Source: JAISGQ01 sp045534445 (GTDB lineage: Bacteria; Bacillota; Clostridia; Oscillospirales; Acutalibacteraceae). Taken from it: a stretch of 64,000 nucleotides of DNA. Location: contig JAZSJQ010000060.1 in NCBI GenBank assembly GCA_045534445.1, positions 1-64,000 of the forward strand, in the 5' to 3' direction. The notes below the pieces were generated by a model. The model was not told the origin of the DNA, searched no databases, and was given only the letters and a program-made list of their open reading frames with translations. Shown one piece after another: positions 59,915 through 64,000 of this stretch; within the stretch, counting starts at the first letter, position 1, and each line of letters starts with the position of its first letter. Position numbers and translations under genes: made by a program.

Positions 59915-61697
59915 AAAGCTGCTCCCATATGTGGGAAAATACAAAAAACACGCCATTCTCACGCCGATACTCATGCTTGGTGAGGTAGGCATGGAGATAG
60001 TGATACCATTCATTATCTCTCTCATCGTTGATAACGGTATCAACGATATAAACGGTATGTTTGATACAAGAGGTCAGCAGATAGGCTACGTTGCCATTAT
60101 GGGCGGACTAATGATCCTCTGTGCCCTGTTCTCCCTTTTCTGCGGTGCTATGGCCGGCAGGACTGCAGCAGTTGCAGGGGCAGGCTTTGCAAAGAATCTC
60201 CGTCAGGGACTTTTCTATAAGGTTCAGGATTTTTCCTTTGCAAACACAGACCGTTTTTCCACTGCTTCTCTCGTCACAAGGCTTACCACTGATGTAACCA
60301 ACACTCAGAACGTATTTGCCATGCTTCTCAGAATGGCCATTCGTTCCCCCTTCATGATGGTTGGCGGACTTATCATGGCATCCCGTCTCAGCGGCAGTCT
60401 TTCCACTGTTTTTGCTGTTATCATCCCTCTTATGGTAGTTGTTCTCGGCTGTCTTATGGTGCTTGCATATCCCAGATTCAAGGCTATGCTCACCAAAATC
60501 GACAACATGAACGGCACAGTTCAGGAAAACCTTATTGCTGTGCGTGTTGTCAAGGCATTTGTCCGCGGCGACTTTGAGGACAAAAAGTTCCGCAAGGCTG
60601 CCACCGATCTTCGCAATATGCAGGTAAAGGCTGAAAAGCTTCTTGTCTACGGTATGCCGTTTATGTCTCTCTGTATGTACGGCTGCATTATTTTCGTTCT
60701 TCTTTTTGGCGGCTCCATGGTTATCAATGGCTCCATTGAAAGCGGTGTTAAGCCTTACCTTACAAAGGGAACCATGACAAGCGGTCAGCTTATCAGCTTT
60801 ATTTCCTATATCTCTCAGATCCTTATGAGCCTTCTGATGCTGGGTATGATACTCATTAACATAGTTCTTTCCCGCGCATCGGTAGCAAGAATTTCCGAGG
60901 TTCTCGACGAGGAGCTTGATATTCCCGATGTAGCTTCTGACCTCAAGGTAAAAGATGGCAGCATTGATTTTGACATGGTTGATTTCAGCTATTCAAAGAG
61001 CAGGGAAAAGCTCACCCTTGAGAATATCGACCTGCACATCAAGTCAGGCGAGACCATCGGCATCATCGGCGGCACAGGCTCTGCCAAGAGTACCCTTGTT
61101 CAGCTTATCCCCCGTCTTTATGACGTTGTTGACGGCAGTGTAAAGGTCGGCGGCAATGATGTACGCGAATACGCCCTCGATGAGCTGAGAAACAGCGTTG
61201 CAATGGTTCTCCAGAAGAATGTTCTTTTCTCGGGCACAATTGCGGAAAATCTTCGCTGGGGCAATGAAAACGCAACCGACGAAGAGCTGATCGCCGCCTG
61301 CAGAACTGCCTGCGCCCATGACTTCATCGAAAGCTTCCCCGACGGCTATAACACCGAGCTCGGTCAGGGCGGTGTAAATGTATCAGGCGGTCAGAAGCAG
61401 AGGCTCTGTATCGCACGCGCACTGCTGAAAAAGCCCAAGATCATCATTCTTGATGACAGCACCAGCGCTGTTGATACCGCAACGGACGCTTCTATCCGTG
61501 AGGCGCTCAGAACTGAGCTTGCAGGTACGACCACAATAATTATCGCACAGCGAATATCCTCCGTTTCAGATGCCGACAGAATAGTTGTCATGGACAACGG
61601 CAGAATAAATGCCGTCGGAACTCACGATGAGCTTCTTGAAAACAACGAGATCTACCGTGAGGTATATGAATCCCAGCAGAAAGGAGAGCAGGACTAA
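59898..61697 (+). CDS. ABC exporter half-transporter with degenerate ATP site (subunit 1)
   Basis: A 599-residue type IV exporter subunit: six membrane helices (1 to about 320) and a nucleotide-binding domain (350-599). Walker A is GGTGSAKST, the signature is NVSGGQKQRL (intact), and Walker B is ILDDSTSAVD, with Asp replacing the catalytic Glu. This is the degenerate partner of a heterodimeric multidrug-type exporter. Start at 59898 (AGGAGG 3 nt upstream) or 59907 (12 nt); neither is ideal. The stop overlaps subunit 2 (TAATG). Confidence 0.94.
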   Translation: MQTMVKKLLPYVGKYKKHAILTPILMLGEVGMEIVIPFIISLIVDNGINDINGMFDTRGQQIGYVAIMGGLMILCALFSLFCGAMAGRTAAVAGAGFAKNLRQGLFYKVQDFSFANTDRFSTASLVTRLTTDVTNTQNVFAMLLRMAIRSPFMMVGGLIMASRLSGSLSTVFAVIIPLMVVVLGCLMVLAYPRFKAMLTKIDNMNGTVQENLIAVRVVKAFVRGDFEDKKFRKAATDLRNMQVKAEKLLVYGMPFMSLCMYGCIIFVLLFGGSMVINGSIESGVKPYLTKGTMTSGQLISFISYISQILMSLLMLGMILINIVLSRASVARISEVLDEELDIPDVASDLKVKDGSIDFDMVDFSYSKSREKLTLENIDLHIKSGETIGIIGGTGSAKSTLVQLIPRLYDVVDGSVKVGGNDVREYALDELRNSVAMVLQKNVLFSGTIAENLRWGNENATDEELIAACRTACAHDFIESFPDGYNTELGQGGVNVSGGQKQRLCIARALLKKPKIIILDDSTSAVDTATDASIREALRTELAGTTTIIIAQRISSVSDADRIVVMDNGRINAVGTHDELLENNEIYREVYESQQKGEQD

Positions 61698-63616
61698 TGG
61701 CAGGACCTAAAATGGGCGGAATGGGCAAAAAAGGCATGGCAGGCGGTCCCAAACCCCAGAACGCAGGCAAGACTCTCAGCAGAGTGCTCTCCTATATGTT
61801 CAAGCACAAGATCAGCATGATAATCATTCTGACTCTTGTTATCGTCACCGCCGTAGCTGAGGTTGCGGCAACCTATCTGCTCAAGCCTCTTATTGACAGC
61901 ATCAGTATTGAAGAGGGCGCGCCGTTCGTTCCCTCTGCGATCCGTTTTGATAAGCTTATCAGCACCACAGTTATTATAGCTGTGATCTATATCTGCGCTG
62001 TTCTTTTCAATGTTATTGCAAGCAGGCTTATGCTCAACGTCTCCACACGCACACTTCTTCGCATAAGAACGGAAATGTTCTCAAATATGCAGAAGCTTCC
62101 AATTAAATTCTTTGACACCCGTACCCACGGCGAGCTCATGAGCCGCTACACCAACGATATTGACGCTCTCCGCGACTTCATGAGCAACACCATTACAAAC
62201 TTCATTACCTCCATGCTTACGGTCGTTTCTGTATTTGTGGTGATGTGCATACTCAGCTGGCAGCTTACCATTCTTGTTGTTCTTATGCTTTTTGTCATTC
62301 TTTTCCTTGTCAGCACCATAGGCAAAAAGAGCGGCAAATATTTTGCCGAACAGCAAAAGAATATTGGTAAGGTCAACGGTCATATTGAGGAAATGATAGA
62401 GGGACAGAAGGTGGTAAAGGTCTTCTGTCACGAGGGTAAGGTCAAGGAGGAGTTTGACACTCTTAATGAAAATCTTGCAAACGCCTCCACCAACGCACAC
62501 ACCTTCGCAAATATTCTCGGTCCCATCATGAACAACCTCAGTCATATACACTATGCAATAACCGCTCTTGTAGGTGCTGTCATTGCCATTCTGACCGGCG
62601 CCGTATCTCTCGGTACTCTTGCAGCATTTCTTACCTATACCCGTAATTTTGCCCGTCCTATTTCCATGATGAGCCAGCAGATGAATGCTATTCTCATGGC
62701 TCTTGCAGGCGCTGAGCGAATCTTCGAAATAATCGATGCCGAGCCTGAGACCGATGACGGTTATGTAATGCTTGTAAATGCAAAGGTCGACGAAAAGGGC
62801 AACATCACCGAAAGCGAAACGAGAACAGGCATCTGGGCATGGAAACACCCCCACGGTGACGGCACTATCACCTATACACTTCTCAAAGGTGAGGTTGAGT
62901 TTGAGGACGTTGTATTCGGATATGAAGAAAACAAGACTGTTCTCAACGGCATTTCACTCTATGCAAACGAGGGTGAGAAGATCGCATTTGTCGGCTCTAC
63001 CGGTGCAGGCAAGACCACAATTACCAATCTTATCAACCGTTTCTACGATGTGCCTGACGGAAAGATCCGCTACGACGGCATCAACATCAACAAGATAAAG
63101 AAGAACGATTTAAGACGTTCTCTTGCCATGGTTCTGCAGGATACCCACCTGTTCACAGGTACTGTTATGGAGAATATCCGCTACGGAAAGCTTGACGCAA
63201 CGGACGAAGAATGCATTGCTGCTGCGAAGATAGCAAATGCACACTGGTTTATCGAGCATCTGCCCGAGGGATATAACACCATGCTCACCGCAGACGGAGC
63301 AAACCTTTCTCAAGGTCAGAGACAGCTCATAGCAATAGCCAGAGCGGCGGTCGCTGATCCTCCCGTTCTTATTCTTGATGAAGCCACAAGCTCCATCGAC
63401 ACCAGAACTGAGCGTCTTATCGAAAAGGGCATGGATAAGCTGATGGAGGGCAGAACGGTTTTTGTTATCGCCCACAGACTTTCCACCGTCCGAAATTCCG
63501 ATGCTATTATGGTGCTTGAAAAAGGTGAGATCATCGAGCGCGGAAATCACGAGACGCTTATTGCTCAGAAGGGCAAATATTATCAGCTTTATACAGGTAT
63601 GTTTGAGCTGAGCTAA
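61697..63616 (+). CDS. ABC exporter half-transporter, catalytic subunit (subunit 2)
   Basis: A 639-residue partner. A Gly/Met/Lys-rich cytosolic N-terminus (1-25) precedes six membrane helices (about 35-330) and a nucleotide-binding domain (395-639). Walker A GSTGAGKTT and Walker B ILDEATSSID keep the catalytic Glu, but the signature is NLSQGQRQL (LSQGQ instead of LSGGQ). An extra ~45-residue insert separates the membrane part from the ATPase domain. Together with subunit 1 this gives one consensus and one degenerate ATP site, as in BmrCD or TM287/288. Followed by a terminator. Confidence 0.95.
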   Translation: MAGPKMGGMGKKGMAGGPKPQNAGKTLSRVLSYMFKHKISMIIILTLVIVTAVAEVAATYLLKPLIDSISIEEGAPFVPSAIRFDKLISTTVIIAVIYICAVLFNVIASRLMLNVSTRTLLRIRTEMFSNMQKLPIKFFDTRTHGELMSRYTNDIDALRDFMSNTITNFITSMLTVVSVFVVMCILSWQLTILVVLMLFVILFLVSTIGKKSGKYFAEQQKNIGKVNGHIEEMIEGQKVVKVFCHEGKVKEEFDTLNENLANASTNAHTFANILGPIMNNLSHIHYAITALVGAVIAILTGAVSLGTLAAFLTYTRNFARPISMMSQQMNAILMALAGAERIFEIIDAEPETDDGYVMLVNAKVDEKGNITESETRTGIWAWKHPHGDGTITYTLLKGEVEFEDVVFGYEENKTVLNGISLYANEGEKIAFVGSTGAGKTTITNLINRFYDVPDGKIRYDGININKIKKNDLRRSLAMVLQDTHLFTGTVMENIRYGKLDATDEECIAAAKIANAHWFIEHLPEGYNTMLTADGANLSQGQRQLIAIARAAVADPPVLILDEATSSIDTRTERLIEKGMDKLMEGRTVFVIAHRLSTVRNSDAIMVLEKGEIIERGNHETLIAQKGKYYQLYTGMFELS

Positions 63617-63620
63617 GAAA

Positions 63621-63647
63621 AAACCCCACGGTTAACCCGTGGGGTTT
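63621..63647 (+). terminator. Terminator of the marR-ABC operon
   Basis: An 11-bp perfect stem (63621-63631 with 63637-63647) with a 5-nt loop, shortly after the stop codon. Confidence 0.85.
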
Positions 63648-63659
63648 AAAGTTTACAAT

Positions 63660-63750
63660 GAGTTGGTGGCTGCGCCCCCAAGCCCCGGCTCAAGGGCCCT
63701 GCCCTTGAAAACCCGTCAAAGGATTCAATCCCTTTGAAATCCCTTCATAA
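63660..63750. repeat. Hairpin-rich intergenic repeat element
   Basis: A C-rich stretch with two perfect stems: TCAAGGG (63690-63696) with CCCTTGA (63702-63708), and TCAAAGG (63716-63722) with CCTTTGA (63731-63737). Style and motifs resemble part of the hairpin array between atpB and atpD. This suggests a dispersed REP-like family in this genome. Confidence 0.6.
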
Positions 63751-63765
63751 GAAAATCAAATATTT

Positions 63766-63996
63766 TTACTTTAACTGTTTTCTAAGTGCCTTTATTTCGC
63801 TTTTCGGAGCGATCTTTACTGCCTGCGAGAGTATTTTTTCAAAGGCTTCCGATGCACTCATTGAATAACAGGAGGCGATGTGCTCATGAGAGAAAAGCTC
63901 TTCTGCAAGGGAATATACTCCCACTGCCCAGCCGTAAGGCTCATCCTTTTTATTCCGTCTCTGACGAAAACCTCGGGTTACGATATAAGTCTGCAT
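63766..63996 (-). CDS. Small hypothetical protein
   Basis: A 76-residue soluble, basic protein of no recognised family. It starts MQTYIVTRGFRQRRNKKDEP and ends in a Lys-rich helix (APKSEIKALRKQLK). The ATG lies only 4 nt from the window edge, so its ribosome binding site and context cannot be judged, and it may extend beyond. Confidence 0.6.
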   Translation of the reverse strand: MQTYIVTRGFRQRRNKKDEPYGWAVGVYSLAEELFSHEHIASCYSMSASEAFEKILSQAVKIAPKSEIKALRKQLK

Positions 63997-64000
63997 TTCA

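Noticed and set aside
1..64000. CRISPR arrays, tRNA or rRNA genes, insertion sequences and prophage genes
   Set aside because: None found: no regularly spaced direct repeats, no transposase or integrase motifs, no tRNA-like cloverleaf recognised by eye.

Overview
The window looks like chromosome of a spore-forming, anaerobic Clostridia member, most likely a Ruminococcus-like bacterium of the Oscillospiraceae/Ruminococcaceae. This is an inference. The support is a complete spoIIAA-spoIIAB-sigF operon, a V-type ATPase operon, GatCAB amidotransferase, strong GGAGG ribosome binding sites, frequent TTG starts, and no rRNA or tRNA genes. Most genes have ordinary core composition. Three patches are visibly richer in A+T: the TIR-gene cluster at 7.7-11.2 kb, the GNAT gene at 18.7 kb and the SGNH-hydrolase locus at 47.8-49.2 kb.

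Layout. 0.2-1.7 kb: forespore sigma-F operon. 1.7-5.8 kb: purine permease, oligopeptide-binding lipoprotein, SpoU-type RNA methyltransferase. 5.8-7.6 kb: a PadR repressor, with two perfect palindromic operators on its own promoter, co-transcribed with a SEDS-family (FtsW/RodA-like) membrane protein that carries a HAAS-type N-terminal domain. 7.7-11.2 kb: a self-contained transcription unit (promoter, five genes, 17-bp terminator) with two TIR-domain proteins, a third degenerate TIR-like protein with membrane segments, and two further membrane proteins, one of them frameshifted. This is the best candidate for an undescribed, probably defensive, system. 11.3-15.8 kb: ROK regulator, MFS sugar transporter and GH2 glycosidase, a glycoside-use locus. 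15.8-18.5 kb: a secreted SH3/GH3 wall hydrolase and an amidase-fold protein. 19.2-24.5 kb (minus strand): gatC-gatA-gatB, mntP and a MATE transporter.

24.6-34.5 kb: a PAS/GAF/GGDEF sensor, mannose/glucose phosphate enzymes (manA, pgm), a LacI regulator, a secreted protein with a GGC-plus-helix tail, pyrophosphatase and small unknowns. 34.5-43.6 kb (minus strand): a nine-gene V-ATPase operon (H-I-K-E-C-F-A-B-D). Its rotor-ring subunit keeps the Na+-ligand residues known from Enterococcus hirae, and six RNA hairpins lie between the B and D genes. 43.8-47.7 kb: luxS, a membrane-anchored M23 peptidase and murA. 48-53.6 kb: SGNH hydrolase, NAD-dependent epimerase, a 49-residue membrane peptide, rpsT, rlmH, a walJ-like MBL hydrolase and an acyltransferase with zinc-ribbon and C-terminal extra domains. 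53.6-64 kb (plus strand): two small membrane proteins, a DUF1015 protein, a SERCA-like Ca2+ ATPase, and a MarR regulator with a heterodimeric ABC exporter pair.

Start codons were set from ribosome binding site spacing where that was informative. No homology search was run, so family names rest on motifs and recognised sequence character.
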